This document shows positions 15,233 through 25,510 of a stretch of 64,000 bases of DNA, piece by piece (the stretch's first letter is position 1; every line of letters starts with the position of its first letter). Source of the stretch: Flavobacterium sp. 1 (GTDB taxonomy: Bacteria > Bacteroidota > Bacteroidia > Flavobacteriales > Flavobacteriaceae). The translations under genes and the position numbers were made by a program. The notes under the pieces are model-generated. The model was not told where the DNA came from. It was given only the letters and a program-made list of their open reading frames with translations, and searched no databases. Location: positions 4,154,001 through 4,218,000 of the forward strand of contig NZ_PGER01000001.1 in assembly GCF_002797935.1 (NCBI RefSeq). The letters are read 5' to 3'.

Positions 15233-18200
15233 TTGTTGTTAAAATATACTTGAACCTTTTGATTAAAATTCGAGCGCAAAGGTAACGATTGTCTGTTTAA
15301 TATTTCGATACTGTTCAAATAATCTAAAAGCTCCTTTGGTAACGGACTTGCTTGATTACTAAAATTAGTTTTATTAGTTTCAGACTGGCGTTTCGGATCC
15401 TCTCCCTGCAGGCGAATAGCAGTGTCTAATTTTAAAAGTTCTTGTTTAATATTGTTTATTCTTTGAAGCGTTTCGTTACTAAAACCTTTATTCAATAACT
15501 GTTTTTCTAACTGCTTCATTTGTTCTAAGGCATTGTTTCCATTGTTCCCAACACCCTTTTTATTCAGTTCTTCCTGAAGAGCTTCACGCAACTGTTTTTG
15601 CTCTTTGTAAATATCCATAGTTGCTTTTGCATCTCCTTCACCATCTCCATCAGACTCTCCGTCTTGACCCTGTCCTTTACCAGATTGCGACCCTTTATTG
15701 TTACTATCACCTGGCTTATTTCCTTCACCAGGTTTGTTGCCAGACTTCATGCCCTGCTTCATTTTATCCTGTAACTCACCCTGCTTTTTAATGATATCAG
15801 GTAACTGCATACCTGAACCTTTGCCTGGCTTAGGTTTTCCTCCACTGCTTCCAGACATTTGCATCTGCATACTGTTAAGAGAATCACTTAATAAATCAGC
15901 TAACTTATTAGCAGATGAAACAGCATATTGCTGTTGGGAAACTCCTCTTGAAACCTGAGATTCAGTAAAACTATCAAGAGATTTGTCAATGTTGTATTGT
16001 ACATCCGCAACCTCTTTGGTAACAGATTCAGCTATTTTGGGCTGACGCAAAGACAATGCAAAAAGGCTGTCGTCAATATGCTTGAATTGTGTTTTTAAAT
16101 TCTGCTGATTTCTAACATACTTACTGAAAGATGGCGAACCCAGCCTAGTTGCCTTGAATTGGTTCATTACATCTTCTTGAGAAAAAGAATAAGCCAATAA
16201 ATTATCTAATATTTGACGTAACATCTTTACATCTTCTTCTATCTGATCCTTGTCTGATTCTTCCATAGCCTTCTCCATAGCTTTGGACATTTCCTTCATC
16301 TTCTTTGATGCGCTTTTTTGATTCGATTTCGCTTTGGATTTATTATTATTCTGCAAATCCGAAGTCGCTTTTTTTAGATCATCCTTTATACTATCTTCCT
16401 TATTTAAGTCAGATGGGATATCCATGGGTGACTTTAAATCTTCATTGTCTTTATCTAATTGCTTTAATTCTTCTTGAATTTTCTCAAATTCTTCATTCAA
16501 TTTCTTTTGTTCAGCAGCAGAATTTTCTTTTTCATTCTCAGATAATTTATCTTCTTTCTGCGATAATTTATCAAGCTTATCCGCCAATTGTTCAGCCTTC
16601 TTATCTACATAATAACGCTTCGTCAATTCAACTAACTGAGCTAAATTTTTATTCTGGCTCTTACTGTTCTGTTTAAACTTTTCTAATTTTTCAACAAAAT
16701 CTTCATCTTTAATTTTATTGTTTAATTCGTTAAGTTCGTCCAATAATTTTTTATTCTTATCTAATTCTTTGTTTGTGTTTTCAAGTCTTTTTTGGAGTAA
16801 TTCTTTAGTTTCACTTTTCTGATCGGGATTAGATTTATCAAGATTCTCTTTCATCTTATTAGCGAAATCTTTCATGCTTTCGTTTTGCTTTTGCTGCTCG
16901 TTAATAAAATCATTGATTTTTTGACGGTCTTTAAAATCTAAACTGTTCTTTTCTTTGCCAGTTTTTTGCAATTTGTCTATTGCCGCAAACTGCTTATCCT
17001 GTTTAGATAATGTTTTTTGCAAACTGTTAATTGCACTGTTTTGCTCCTGGAGCGCATTATTTTGCTTTTCCTCATCAGACAAAATTCGATTAGAATAGAC
17101 AGAAGACCGTGAACTTTTAAAATGATGAATAGCATCATTATCAAAAACTTCGAAATAAAACTCATAATTTACTCCTTTTTCCACATCAAGATTACTTGGG
17201 AAGTTGAAAACAATCTGATCAAAAGTATCGTGCTTAATAGCAATTGTTCCACGCTTGGCACTTAGCGGTTTTCCTGATTCATAATAAACAACCTGCAATC
17301 TGGAAAAACCATAATCATCGGCAATCTGCCCAACAAAATAAGAACTTTCAACACTTAAACTATCTGGTGCTTTAGCAATATTGATCGTTGGAAACTGATC
17401 TTTAACCACATTCAGCTGATAAGTCAATTTTTCGAAGTTTTTTACATTATTATTTGATGTAACTATTTGGTATTCTGTATTTTGAACTATATTTTTAGTC
17501 AAATTAAAAGCATTATCGCTCTTAGCAAAGAGAAAAGCTTGTAAATCATTTTTCCACATCACATTTTGGGTCGCATTTGTATTCATTACCCAAGTAACCT
17601 GAGTTCCTTCTGGAATAATTCCGTTACCTGTTCCTTTTACAACAGAGCTTTTTTTATTTAAATAAGCTGGATATACAAACCTCATTTCAAAATTAGAAAT
17701 GGTGGGAACTGCAATAACTTTCAATTCATAATCACGAGAAACAACTGCATTAGCTTCCAAATAAAATGGAACATTTGTAATAGGTTTAGCAATTTTAAAT
17801 TGAAATTCTCCTGGGCGAATCGTTTCAAGAAAGTAACTTTCATCACCTATATGAATCATAACATTTTCTGGAACAACCGCTCCATCAGATTTGATCTTTA
17901 AAACAAAATCTTTGCCTTGTTCTGTAATTAAATTTGAATTTAAAACTTTGAATTTAAAAGGTGCTGGCGGAGCAAATGCAGAATTGAAGTGCACTACCCT
18001 ATCTAAACTTTGAGAAATAATACGGCTGTTACCTGATAGAAAAAAGAACAATAAAAAAAGAATTGGTAAAACAGCCAAAGGCAGATACTTTTTATTAGTA
18101 CCAAAATCAATAGCTTTTCCAAATGGTATTGGCCGTAAAGAATTAGCCTTTTGCTCGATGGAAGCTAATAATAATTCGGAATTATAAGCAGAAACATTCT

Positions 18201-18549
18201 CCTTTGAAAGCTGTAAATAATTAGTTAATGTATCATTTACTTCCGAAAAATGACTTCCAATAATCAAAGAAGCCTGAGTATAATCGATTCCTTTTTGAAA
18301 TTTTAATATTTTGAAGATTGGAAACAAGATAAAACGAAGCAGTAAAAAGACTTCTACGGTAATAAAAAACCAAAATAAAAAGGTTCTTCCTTGTGGTCTT
18401 AACCAAAGGAAATACTCAATAAAGAGTGTAAAAAGAAAATAGATTAATCCCAGCCCAATAAAAAATATAGTGCCACGGATCAATTCATTTGTATAATACT
18501 TCTTTATAAAAGCTTCTAACTTTTGATGTATCGAATTTGATTTTTCCAA
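15229..18549 (-). CDS. DUF4175-family large membrane/coiled-coil protein
   Basis: An 1106-residue Bacteroidota DUF4175-type protein. Hydrophobic helices sit at about 22-45, 52-75 and 153-170 (LPLAVLPILFLLFFFLSG). Periplasmic beta-rich domains run from about 180 to 480. A very long Lys/Glu/Asn/Gln coiled coil spans about 490-760. A Gly/Ser/Lys-rich stretch (SGSSGGKPKPGKGSGMQLP) and a second helical tail cover about 900-1106. Its function is not established; topology suggests an inner-membrane protein with large extracytoplasmic domains. It is coupled to ybeY by an ATGA overlap and is divergent from gltX. Confidence 0.85.
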   Translation of the reverse strand: MEKSNSIHQKLEAFIKKYYTNELIRGTIFFIGLGLIYFLFTLFIEYFLWLRPQGRTFLFWFFITVEVFLLLRFILFPIFKILKFQKGIDYTQASLIIGSHFSEVNDTLTNYLQLSKENVSAYNSELLLASIEQKANSLRPIPFGKAIDFGTNKKYLPLAVLPILFLLFFFLSGNSRIISQSLDRVVHFNSAFAPPAPFKFKVLNSNLITEQGKDFVLKIKSDGAVVPENVMIHIGDESYFLETIRPGEFQFKIAKPITNVPFYLEANAVVSRDYELKVIAVPTISNFEMRFVYPAYLNKKSSVVKGTGNGIIPEGTQVTWVMNTNATQNVMWKNDLQAFLFAKSDNAFNLTKNIVQNTEYQIVTSNNNVKNFEKLTYQLNVVKDQFPTINIAKAPDSLSVESSYFVGQIADDYGFSRLQVVYYESGKPLSAKRGTIAIKHDTFDQIVFNFPSNLDVEKGVNYEFYFEVFDNDAIHHFKSSRSSVYSNRILSDEEKQNNALQEQNSAINSLQKTLSKQDKQFAAIDKLQKTGKEKNSLDFKDRQKINDFINEQQKQNESMKDFANKMKENLDKSNPDQKSETKELLQKRLENTNKELDKNKKLLDELNELNNKIKDEDFVEKLEKFKQNSKSQNKNLAQLVELTKRYYVDKKAEQLADKLDKLSQKEDKLSENEKENSAAEQKKLNEEFEKIQEELKQLDKDNEDLKSPMDIPSDLNKEDSIKDDLKKATSDLQNNNKSKAKSNQKSASKKMKEMSKAMEKAMEESDKDQIEEDVKMLRQILDNLLAYSFSQEDVMNQFKATRLGSPSFSKYVRNQQNLKTQFKHIDDSLFALSLRQPKIAESVTKEVADVQYNIDKSLDSFTESQVSRGVSQQQYAVSSANKLADLLSDSLNSMQMQMSGSSGGKPKPGKGSGMQLPDIIKKQGELQDKMKQGMKSGNKPGEGNKPGDSNNKGSQSGKGQGQDGESDGDGEGDAKATMDIYKEQKQLREALQEELNKKGVGNNGNNALEQMKQLEKQLLNKGFSNETLQRINNIKQELLKLDTAIRLQGEDPKRQSETNKTNFSNQASPLPKELLDYLNSIEILNRQSLPLRSNFNQKVQVYFNNK

Positions 18550-18677
18550 AATTCACGTATTAATTTAATAACCAATAAAAGTAATAATTTTAATGCTTAC
18601 GAAAAGGTAAATAAAACATAATATTAAAGCCTTGAAGAAACAGTATTTACAGTTATCGAAAGGACGAATTGAAATTG

Positions 18678-18685
18678 TATATTTG
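18678..18685 (+). promoter_or_regulatory. -7 promoter element of gltX (TATATTTG)
   Basis: TATATTTG matches TAnnTTTG and lies 17 bases before the gltX start, leaving a very short leader. Confidence 0.6.
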
Positions 18686-18702
18686 CAAAAAAATTTACAA
18701 TA

Positions 18703-20214
18703 ATGTCTAAACCAGTTCGTGTGCGTTTTGCACCAAGCCCGACGGGGCCTTTACATATTGGCGGCGTACGTACCGCTTTATTTAATTATTTGTTTGCAAA
18801 AAAAAATGGAGGAACTTTTTATCTACGAATAGAAGATACCGACCAAAACAGATTTGTTCCAGGAGCCGAAGAATACATATTGGAAGCCTTGGAATGGTTA
18901 GGAATTGCACCTGAAGAAACCGTTGGAAAAAATGAAAAATTCGGTCCATACAGACAAAGCGAAAGAAAACACCTTTACAAACAATACGCAGATACATTGA
19001 TAGAATCTGGTAATGCATATTATGCATTTGATACTGCCGAAGCTTTGGATGTACATAGAAAACAGCACGAAGCTGAAGGAAAAACTTTTATTTACAACCA
19101 TCACAATCGTGAAAAACTAGATACTTCATTAGTAATTTCGAAAGAAGAAACTGCTAAAAGAATTGCCAACAATGAAGATTATGTAATCCGTTTTAAAACT
19201 CCGGTAAATGAAACACTGCATTTGCAGGACATCATCCGCGGAGAAGTAAAATTTGAAACTAATCTTTTGGATGATAAAGTGTTATTCAAAAGTGACGGAA
19301 TGCCTACTTATCATTTAGCCAATATTGTTGATGATCATTTAATGGAAACCTCACACGTTATTCGTGGTGAAGAATGGCTTCCTTCTATGCCGTTACACGC
19401 AATGCTTTACCGCTCATTTGGTTGGGAAGCACCAGAATTTGCACACCTTCCATTGATATTAAAACCAATTGGTAATGGTAAATTATCCAAACGTGATGGA
19501 GACAAAATGGGATTTCCAGTGTTTCCATTAGAATGGAAAACTGCAGAAGGTGTTTCATCAGGCTATAGAGAAAAAGGATTTTTCCCAGAAACAGTTGTAA
19601 ACTTTTTAGCACTATTGGGCTGGAATGACGGGACTGATAAAGAACTTTTTTCATTAAAAGAGTTGTCAGAAGCATTTGATTTGAAAAGAGTTCACAAATC
19701 AGGAGCTAAATTTGATCCAGAAAAAAACAAATGGTTCAATCATCAGCATTTGATGAAAAAAGATAATACGGTTTTGGCCGAAGAATTCACAAAGATTATT
19801 GAATTAAAGAATCTAAACAGGTATTTTTCTTTGGCTGAAATGACAAAAATTGTTTCATTAATAAAAGACAGAGCCGATTTTGTTTCTGATTTTTGGGAAA
19901 TGAGTGACTTCTTTTTTATAGCTCCAACAAACTATGACGAAAAAGCTACTAGAAATTGGAAAGCTGAAACTCCTGCATTAATGCAAGAATTAATATCGGT
20001 ACTCGAAGAAATAAGTGATTTCACTTCTTTGAATATTGAAACAATCGTAAAAGATTGGCTGACCAAAAATGAAATTGGAATGGGCAAAGTAATGCAACCG
20101 TTTCGATTGAGTTTAGTCGGAGCTCTTAGAGGCCCTCACCTATTTGATATTGTCGAAGTCATTGGAAAACAAGAAACTATTACAAGGCTACAAAAAACAA
20201 TAGCAACATTATAA
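18703..20214 (+). CDS. gltX: glutamate--tRNA ligase
   Basis: A 503-residue class I aminoacyl-tRNA synthetase charging tRNA-Glu. The HIGH-type motif is FAPSPTGPLHIGGVRTAL (about 9-26). GEEWLPSMPLHAMLYRSFGW lies in the catalytic fold, and the KMSKS-type loop is KLSKRDGD (about 263-270). The helical anticodon-binding domain occupies the C-terminal third. It is one of few plus-strand genes left of 30 kb, has its own promoter and ends in a strong terminator. Length and motifs are normal. Confidence 0.97.
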   Translation: MSKPVRVRFAPSPTGPLHIGGVRTALFNYLFAKKNGGTFYLRIEDTDQNRFVPGAEEYILEALEWLGIAPEETVGKNEKFGPYRQSERKHLYKQYADTLIESGNAYYAFDTAEALDVHRKQHEAEGKTFIYNHHNREKLDTSLVISKEETAKRIANNEDYVIRFKTPVNETLHLQDIIRGEVKFETNLLDDKVLFKSDGMPTYHLANIVDDHLMETSHVIRGEEWLPSMPLHAMLYRSFGWEAPEFAHLPLILKPIGNGKLSKRDGDKMGFPVFPLEWKTAEGVSSGYREKGFFPETVVNFLALLGWNDGTDKELFSLKELSEAFDLKRVHKSGAKFDPEKNKWFNHQHLMKKDNTVLAEEFTKIIELKNLNRYFSLAEMTKIVSLIKDRADFVSDFWEMSDFFFIAPTNYDEKATRNWKAETPALMQELISVLEEISDFTSLNIETIVKDWLTKNEIGMGKVMQPFRLSLVGALRGPHLFDIVEVIGKQETITRLQKTIATL

Positions 20215-20220
20215 AAACAA

Positions 20221-20253
20221 AAAAAGCTCCCAAATCATTGGGAGCTTTTTTTA
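20221..20253 (+). terminator. bidirectional rho-independent terminator
   Basis: AAAAAGCTCCCAA and TTGGGAGCTTTTT form a 13-bp stem with loop ATCA, with A and T runs on the two sides. It can serve both gltX and the convergent gene ending at 20256. Confidence 0.85.
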
Positions 20254-20255
20254 TA

Positions 20256-21656
20256 CTAATCTTTAAAAAGTGTTACTTTGAAATATTCATTTTCAACGCT
20301 TTCATTTAACCAAATTCCTTTATCCGAAAATTCTGCTGAAAAAAACATTTTGTTACTTGAGTTTTTACTGCTTATATAAGCAGCAATTTTAGAATTTAAA
20401 TTAAAAGCAACGACCCCATTAAAGTCAAACGTTGTATTCTTAAGCTGTTTAAGATTTTTAAAACTCGAATTAATATCAAAATAATTGTTATTAACATCGT
20501 TTAAATGAGCGAAGGTTTCATTAAATTCTAAAGCTTGTGTTTTTACTGTTTTCCCAGAAACTTTATCTACAATACTATAATTAAAAAAATCTTTCAGCCC
20601 ATTAATTCTAATTGTAAAACAAACATTATTATTTAATTGAAATAAATCAACAAAAATGGTGTTCATTACATGTCCTTTATTAAAATCAGAATCATTAATA
20701 TTATTGATTGATTCCCAAATCTTATTCCCTGATTTATCAAATTTGAAAATATAAAAACCTTTAGGATTAGCCATAGTATTTAACTTTCCTGATTCATCGC
20801 CAAATAGTCCATAAATATAAATATCACCATTATTTACATCTTCAATATAGTTGTTTATAGAAAGATCATCTGAAAAATGGAGAAAATCATTATCATAACC
20901 GCCATAATTATATTTTCCAGCATCATTTTTTGAATACAGAAAAACATGATTTGGAATTTTTAAATTATAAACTAAATTGTTAACTTTTTTTCCTTCATTT
21001 GATAAACGAGTTTTATACAAAATAGTATTTAAATAATCTTTTGAAATAGATTTACTTACTAAATCAATTGTTTCATCATAATTAACAACTAAATCAAATC
21101 TAAATTCTTCTTTTATATTTATAAAACCTGATCCAATATAATTGTCTAAATTAGGTTTTTCGATTTTATAAGTATTCTTCTTTCTGGTTAAAATATCTTT
21201 TACAGATAAATAAATATCATCTTTCAAAAAATCAATTTTGAAATTCCCTTTTTTATCGACTAAATTATATTCATATTTTGATGTAAAATTATGCTTCTTT
21301 TCGAAAAATAAAATATTAGAATCCTTAACTTCAGATTTATTTATCTCAATAATTTTACCGTCAATGATATACATGTATTGAGGATTAAATTTGCTTTTAG
21401 ATTGATCTACATTAAAAAAAGAGTTCTCAGAATTTGCATGAATTAACATATCAGGTTTAAAACCATCTGAAAGCGGTTTTTTATTGCCATTAACATCATA
21501 AATATCTTTCCATATCAGTACAGAATTACCATTTGGCAGTAAGGTAGATTTATAATATAAATATTGTTTGTTATCCTTTACTTCAAAAATTGTTGTAGTC
21601 TGAGCAGAGACATAAAGGCAAGAAATTAAACATAAACTAAATAAAATTCTTTTCAT
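20256..21656 (-). CDS. secreted hypothetical protein, Flavobacteriia type
   Basis: Starting at ATG 21656 the protein has 466 residues and a clear signal peptide, MKRILFSLCLISCLYVSAQ, cleaved after AQ. A longer in-frame start at 21749 adds a hydrophobic leader and is unlikely. The body is Asn/Lys/Asp-rich and beta-strand-like throughout, with KFDKSGNKIWESINNI resembling WD/propeller-type sequences of Bacteroidota surface proteins. No T9SS sorting domain or enzyme motif is visible. Likely periplasmic or surface-located; function unknown. Confidence 0.65.
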   Translation of the reverse strand: MKRILFSLCLISCLYVSAQTTTIFEVKDNKQYLYYKSTLLPNGNSVLIWKDIYDVNGNKKPLSDGFKPDMLIHANSENSFFNVDQSKSKFNPQYMYIIDGKIIEINKSEVKDSNILFFEKKHNFTSKYEYNLVDKKGNFKIDFLKDDIYLSVKDILTRKKNTYKIEKPNLDNYIGSGFINIKEEFRFDLVVNYDETIDLVSKSISKDYLNTILYKTRLSNEGKKVNNLVYNLKIPNHVFLYSKNDAGKYNYGGYDNDFLHFSDDLSINNYIEDVNNGDIYIYGLFGDESGKLNTMANPKGFYIFKFDKSGNKIWESINNINDSDFNKGHVMNTIFVDLFQLNNNVCFTIRINGLKDFFNYSIVDKVSGKTVKTQALEFNETFAHLNDVNNNYFDINSSFKNLKQLKNTTFDFNGVVAFNLNSKIAAYISSKNSSNKMFFSAEFSDKGIWLNESVENEYFKVTLFKD

Positions 21657-21763
21657 AATGAAAATCAGTTGAATAAAATTAATAAGAGCTAAAATAAGTA
21701 AATAAAATTTAACAAATAAAATCTTTATTAAACAATTATTATAGCTCAATAATTAATAATAAC

Positions 21764-21790
21764 AAAAAAGAGGCTTAAAAGCCTCTTTTT
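21764..21790 (-). terminator. terminator overlapping the 3' end of the last operon gene
   Basis: AAAAGAGGCTT and AAGCCTCTTTTT form the stem. The last codons and stop of the 84-residue gene (ending 21775) lie inside it, so translation to the stop may affect its folding. Confidence 0.75.
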
Positions 21791-22029
21791 CTATTAATAA
21801 AATAACTTATGAGATAAGGAACTATTGTCTGTAATATAGACCTCAAAGGATTGGGAAAACTGTCTTTATAAGGAGCTAAAAAACCTTTAACAATATTTTC
21901 GGGTGTAATCGCATCTCTAGTTTTCTGAATACTCAAAACTAATCTTTGATAACTGATTTGCTTTTCTAATTTCAAGATCTCAAGATCACGATCAATAGCT
22001 GCATAAGAAGAATACTTTTTGTTTTCCAT
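21775..22029 (-). CDS. DUF6327-like small protein
   Basis: 84 residues: MENKKYSSYAAIDRDLEILKLEK then a basic helical region and a hydrophobic C-terminal segment (SILQTIVPYLISYFINRKRGF) that may contact the membrane. I recall this start from the Bacteroidota DUF6327 family. It is the third gene of a YtxH/holin-like/DUF6327 operon, with a 2-base gap to the gene before it. This trio is repeatedly seen together in Flavobacteriia and may act in envelope stress; the role is unproven. Confidence 0.65.
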   Translation of the reverse strand: MENKKYSSYAAIDRDLEILKLEKQISYQRLVLSIQKTRDAITPENIVKGFLAPYKDSFPNPLRSILQTIVPYLISYFINRKRGF

Positions 22030-22031
22030 AA

Positions 22032-22382
22032 TTAATCATTAAAAAAGATTTCAGAGAATTTTTCTAAAATTGGTCCTTCTATTACTTTGTCTTTAACCAA
22101 AAATAAAAGTAAAGTAGCAATTAAGTACATACCTGCTACAGAAATAAAACCTATAGCATAACTGTCAAAATAATTCCCAATAAATAAAGCTAAAGCAACA
22201 GACACAAATAATAAAACCATACTAAAGCATAATAAGATCAAAGTAAATTTTAAAATCATGGTAGTTGATTTCATTGCAACCTTGAAACCCCATAATTTAT
22301 AATAAGATACTGATTTTTCAAAATAAGCTTGAGCTTCATTTTGAATATCTTCTGAACTTTCTTTTATCTTATCAAATGCCAT
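22032..22382 (-). CDS. phage-holin-family (DUF1469-like) membrane protein
   Basis: 116 residues with an N-terminal amphipathic helix (KIKESSEDIQNEAQAYFEKS), then two transmembrane helices (about 42-68 and 76-98) and a charged tail. This is the layout of the Holin-X/DUF1469 family, which despite its name is mostly found in ordinary chromosomal operons. It sits between the YtxH and DUF6327-like genes, with 10- and 2-base gaps. Confidence 0.75.
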   Translation of the reverse strand: MAFDKIKESSEDIQNEAQAYFEKSVSYYKLWGFKVAMKSTTMILKFTLILLCFSMVLLFVSVALALFIGNYFDSYAIGFISVAGMYLIATLLLFLVKDKVIEGPILEKFSEIFFND

Positions 22383-22392
22383 AGTCTAGATT

Positions 22393-22722
22393 TTATGACT
22401 GAAATTTAGCATTTTTTTCTTTAAGTTCAGCTAATTTGTTTTCTAAGTAAGAAACAACATCTTCAGTTTTTTCACTAAGACTAGCTACAATATGATCATA
22501 ATTGCGATCAATATCCTCTTTATTCAAAATACCTCTGCTTTTAAGCTTTTCAGTAACCTCATGTAATTTACCATTAAGATTGTGTTTTACATCATCAAAA
22601 CCATCTTTGATTTTTTCTCTAGTATTAGAACCTTTATCTGGGGCAAATAAAATTCCAAGCCCTGCGCCAATAGTTGCACCAACTAAAATAGCTATTAATG
22701 TATTTCCTGTGTTGTTTGACAT
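22393..22722 (-). CDS. YtxH-domain protein
   Basis: 109 residues. The N-terminal glycine-rich membrane helix is TLIAILVGATIGAGLGILFAPDKGSNTR (about 8-35), the YtxH signature. A long charged helix follows (KIKDGFDDVKHNLNGKLHEV... to the end), predicted as coiled coil. First gene of a three-gene operon. YtxH proteins are linked with general stress responses in Firmicutes; for Bacteroidota this is inference only. Confidence 0.8.
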   Translation of the reverse strand: MSNNTGNTLIAILVGATIGAGLGILFAPDKGSNTREKIKDGFDDVKHNLNGKLHEVTEKLKSRGILNKEDIDRNYDHIVASLSEKTEDVVSYLENKLAELKEKNAKFQS

Positions 22723-23201
22723 TTTATTAAAATTTAAAAGTTACTATTTAATAAATTTACAACTTTATCAACAAACATGTGTTAACAAGCCGTTAAACTA
22801 CAAATTAATAGCTAAAAAAGTAAAATAAAGCCTCTATTTGGATTAAAAAAGATAAATGATATATAGATATAAAAACTAAACAAAGTTATATTAAAACAAA
22901 TATATGAAGGTGATTTTTAATCAAAAATATCAATTAAAAATTATTTTAAAATAGATAAAATAAATAATAAATATATTTTATCTAAAATCAAATAACAATA
23001 ATTAAAATAAACCAATAAAAAATAAAAAAAGGCTATTTTAAGTTAAACCTTAAATTAAAACTCCTAATTAATCAAAAAATAAAAAACATAAATTGATATA
23101 AGCTAAATCAGAAAATAGCTTAGAATCAATTTATGAAAGCTGTTTTTTATAAAAAATATTTATAAAAATTTAAAAAATAATCACTAATATATATAATAAA
23201 A
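22723..23201. other. AT-rich intergenic region upstream of the YtxH operon
   Basis: About 480 bp of extremely AT-rich sequence with no open frame, RNA gene or repeat I could support. It should hold the YtxH-operon promoter, but no clear TAnnTTTG was found on the minus strand near 22723. The glnS terminator lies at its right end. Confidence 0.4.
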
Positions 23202-23225
23202 AAATCGCTTAATTAAAAGCGATTT
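23202..23225 (-). terminator. glnS terminator
   Basis: AAATCGCTT and AAGCGATTT form the stem, with loop AATTAA and a T run on the minus strand, about 28 bases past the glnS stop. Confidence 0.7.
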
Positions 23226-23252
23226 ATATTGATAAAAACTATAATATAAAAT

Positions 23253-25349
23253 TTATATTGAATTTAAAACTTCCATAACTTTTTCATTCTTTTCTATATT
23301 TCTTAAATCAGCAATTTGAGATTCAAAAACAGAATGATTAATTAAATCTTTTTTGATATTTAATAAAACGAAAATTCGAACCGATGCCAATTGACTTTTT
23401 AACGACATTGTATATAATTTATGAACAACATCTAAATCAATATCATTAGCCTTAACTTTATCAGAAAAATGTAAAAGTAAATTAGCAAACAATAAAGAAT
23501 TATTATCATTCTTAACATTCTTAACAACCGTTTGACTCAATAAACTAAAATTATCAATTGATTTAATATTATCAACAATACTATTCAAAAGAGTAATTGC
23601 AATACTTTCATCCTTTTCTTTTACATATTTATTGATCTCTTTTTGAGTATTCATCAACAAATTAACCTCTTTCTTATCCTTTTCTTCCCAAGCATCTTTA
23701 AGACTCACAGTTTTGTTAAATACTAATTTTGAAGCAGTTGAATCTTTATCAACAACAAAATAACCCAAACGTTGAAATTGGAAATGTTCACCTATTTTAG
23801 CATCAGCTAAACTTGGTTCTACATATCCTTTTACAATTTGCAAAGAGGCTGAATTCATAAATTCTAAGAAATTTTTCTCTTTATGACTGTCAGGCGCTTC
23901 ATCAATAAACAAACGATCATACAAACGAACTTCCGCTTCAACAGCATGTGAAATTGAAACCCAATGCAATGTTCCAGCTACTTTTCGTTTACTCGCCTCA
24001 CTCCCGCTCCCGCTTAAAGAATCAGTATCATAACTAACTTGAATTTCAGTAATAACACCATTTTCATCTTTAGTAATACTCTCACCTTTAATAATATATC
24101 CGTTTTTAAGACGTACTTCATTTCCAATACTTAATCGGAAAAACTTAGCTGGAGCAACTTCAAGAAAATCATCTCTTTCTATATATAATTCACGAGAAAA
24201 AGGCACTTTTCTATAACCAGCAGATTCATCTTCTTGATTATTTTCTGCATCCAGCCACTCTTCTTTTCCTTCTGGATAATTAGTAATTACCACTTTTACA
24301 GGATCTAAAACAGCCATAACTCTTGGAGCCGTTTTGTTTAAATCTTCACGCAAACAGAAATCCAAAAGAGAAACATCAATTATATTTTCACGCTTTGCTA
24401 CACCAATCACCTCGCAAAATTTACGGATAGCGGCAGCTGTATAACCGCGTCTTCTAAGTCCGGAAATAGTTGGCATTCTAGGATCATCCCAACCATTTAC
24501 TATATTTTCCTGCACCAATTGCAAGAGCTTACGCTTACTCATGACGGTATAGTTCAGATTTAAACGAGCAAACTCATATTGATGCGGACGCACTTGATTT
24601 TCATCATAGATTTGATCCAAAAACCAATCGTATAATTCACGGTGCATCACGAATTCCAAAGTACAAATCGAATGTGAAATTTGTTCGACATAATCACTTT
24701 CACCATGCGCATAATCATACATTGGATAAATATTCCATTCATTTCCAGTACGATGATGGTGGCGGTGTAATATTCTGTACATCAATGGATCACGCATGAG
24801 CATATTTGTCGAAGCCATATCTATTTTCGCTCTTAAAACATGACTTCCTTCAGGGAAATCACCATTTTTCATTCCTTCAAAAAGAGCTAAATTTTCTTCA
24901 ATAGAACGATTTCTGTATGGTCCATCGACTCCCGGTTGTGTAGGGGTGCCTTTTTGAATAGCCATATCTTCAGAAGATTGACTATCAACATAAGCTTTAC
25001 CATTTTTAATCATAGCAATTGCCCATTCGTATAATTGCTGAAAATAATCAGATGAATACAATTCTTCAGACCAATTAAAACCTAACCATTTTATATCGTC
25101 TTTGATAGCATCAACGTACTCCTGCTCTTCTTTAGCTGGATTGGTATCATCAAAACGTAAATTTACCGGTGCATTGTATTTTATACCTAAACCAAAATTT
25201 AAACATATAGATTTAGCATGACCAATATGTAAATAACCATTAGGTTCTGGAGGGAAACGAAAACGTAATTTATCTTGTGAAAAACCGTTTGTTAAACTGT
25301 CTTCTATAATTTGTTCAATAAAATGAAGGGATTTCTCTTCTGATGCCAT
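23253..25349 (-). CDS. glnS: glutamine--tRNA ligase with C-terminal extension
   Basis: A 698-residue class I synthetase. FRFPPEPNGYLHIGHAKS (about 28-45) carries HIGH, and VMSKRKLL (about 270) the KMSKS loop. The beta-barrel anticodon domain follows, with a small Ser/Gly insert (DTDSLSGSGSEASKR). The last 140 residues (from about 555) are a helical extension resembling the YqeY/GatB tail domain, so the protein is longer than E. coli GlnS (about 554). Extended GlnS forms of this kind occur in other bacteria, including Deinococcus. A TATCTTTG promoter lies just upstream at 25372-25365. Confidence 0.95.
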   Translation of the reverse strand: MASEEKSLHFIEQIIEDSLTNGFSQDKLRFRFPPEPNGYLHIGHAKSICLNFGLGIKYNAPVNLRFDDTNPAKEEQEYVDAIKDDIKWLGFNWSEELYSSDYFQQLYEWAIAMIKNGKAYVDSQSSEDMAIQKGTPTQPGVDGPYRNRSIEENLALFEGMKNGDFPEGSHVLRAKIDMASTNMLMRDPLMYRILHRHHHRTGNEWNIYPMYDYAHGESDYVEQISHSICTLEFVMHRELYDWFLDQIYDENQVRPHQYEFARLNLNYTVMSKRKLLQLVQENIVNGWDDPRMPTISGLRRRGYTAAAIRKFCEVIGVAKRENIIDVSLLDFCLREDLNKTAPRVMAVLDPVKVVITNYPEGKEEWLDAENNQEDESAGYRKVPFSRELYIERDDFLEVAPAKFFRLSIGNEVRLKNGYIIKGESITKDENGVITEIQVSYDTDSLSGSGSEASKRKVAGTLHWVSISHAVEAEVRLYDRLFIDEAPDSHKEKNFLEFMNSASLQIVKGYVEPSLADAKIGEHFQFQRLGYFVVDKDSTASKLVFNKTVSLKDAWEEKDKKEVNLLMNTQKEINKYVKEKDESIAITLLNSIVDNIKSIDNFSLLSQTVVKNVKNDNNSLLFANLLLHFSDKVKANDIDLDVVHKLYTMSLKSQLASVRIFVLLNIKKDLINHSVFESQIADLRNIEKNEKVMEVLNSI

Positions 25350-25364
25350 TTTTTAAAATTTTAG

Positions 25365-25372
25365 CAAAGATA
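25365..25372 (-). promoter_or_regulatory. -7 promoter element of glnS (TATCTTTG)
   Basis: The reverse complement of CAAAGATA is TATCTTTG, 16 bases before the glnS start codon. Confidence 0.6.
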
Positions 25373-25510
25373 AAAAATTGAACATAGATAACACTCAATA
25401 AGATAATAGACTTTAAAGAAAAAACAGTTGTCATATTTTAATACATTTGTATAAATTATCTACGCTTATAAATATAAAGAAATGCTTTCTGATTACATAA
25501 AAACAAAAAA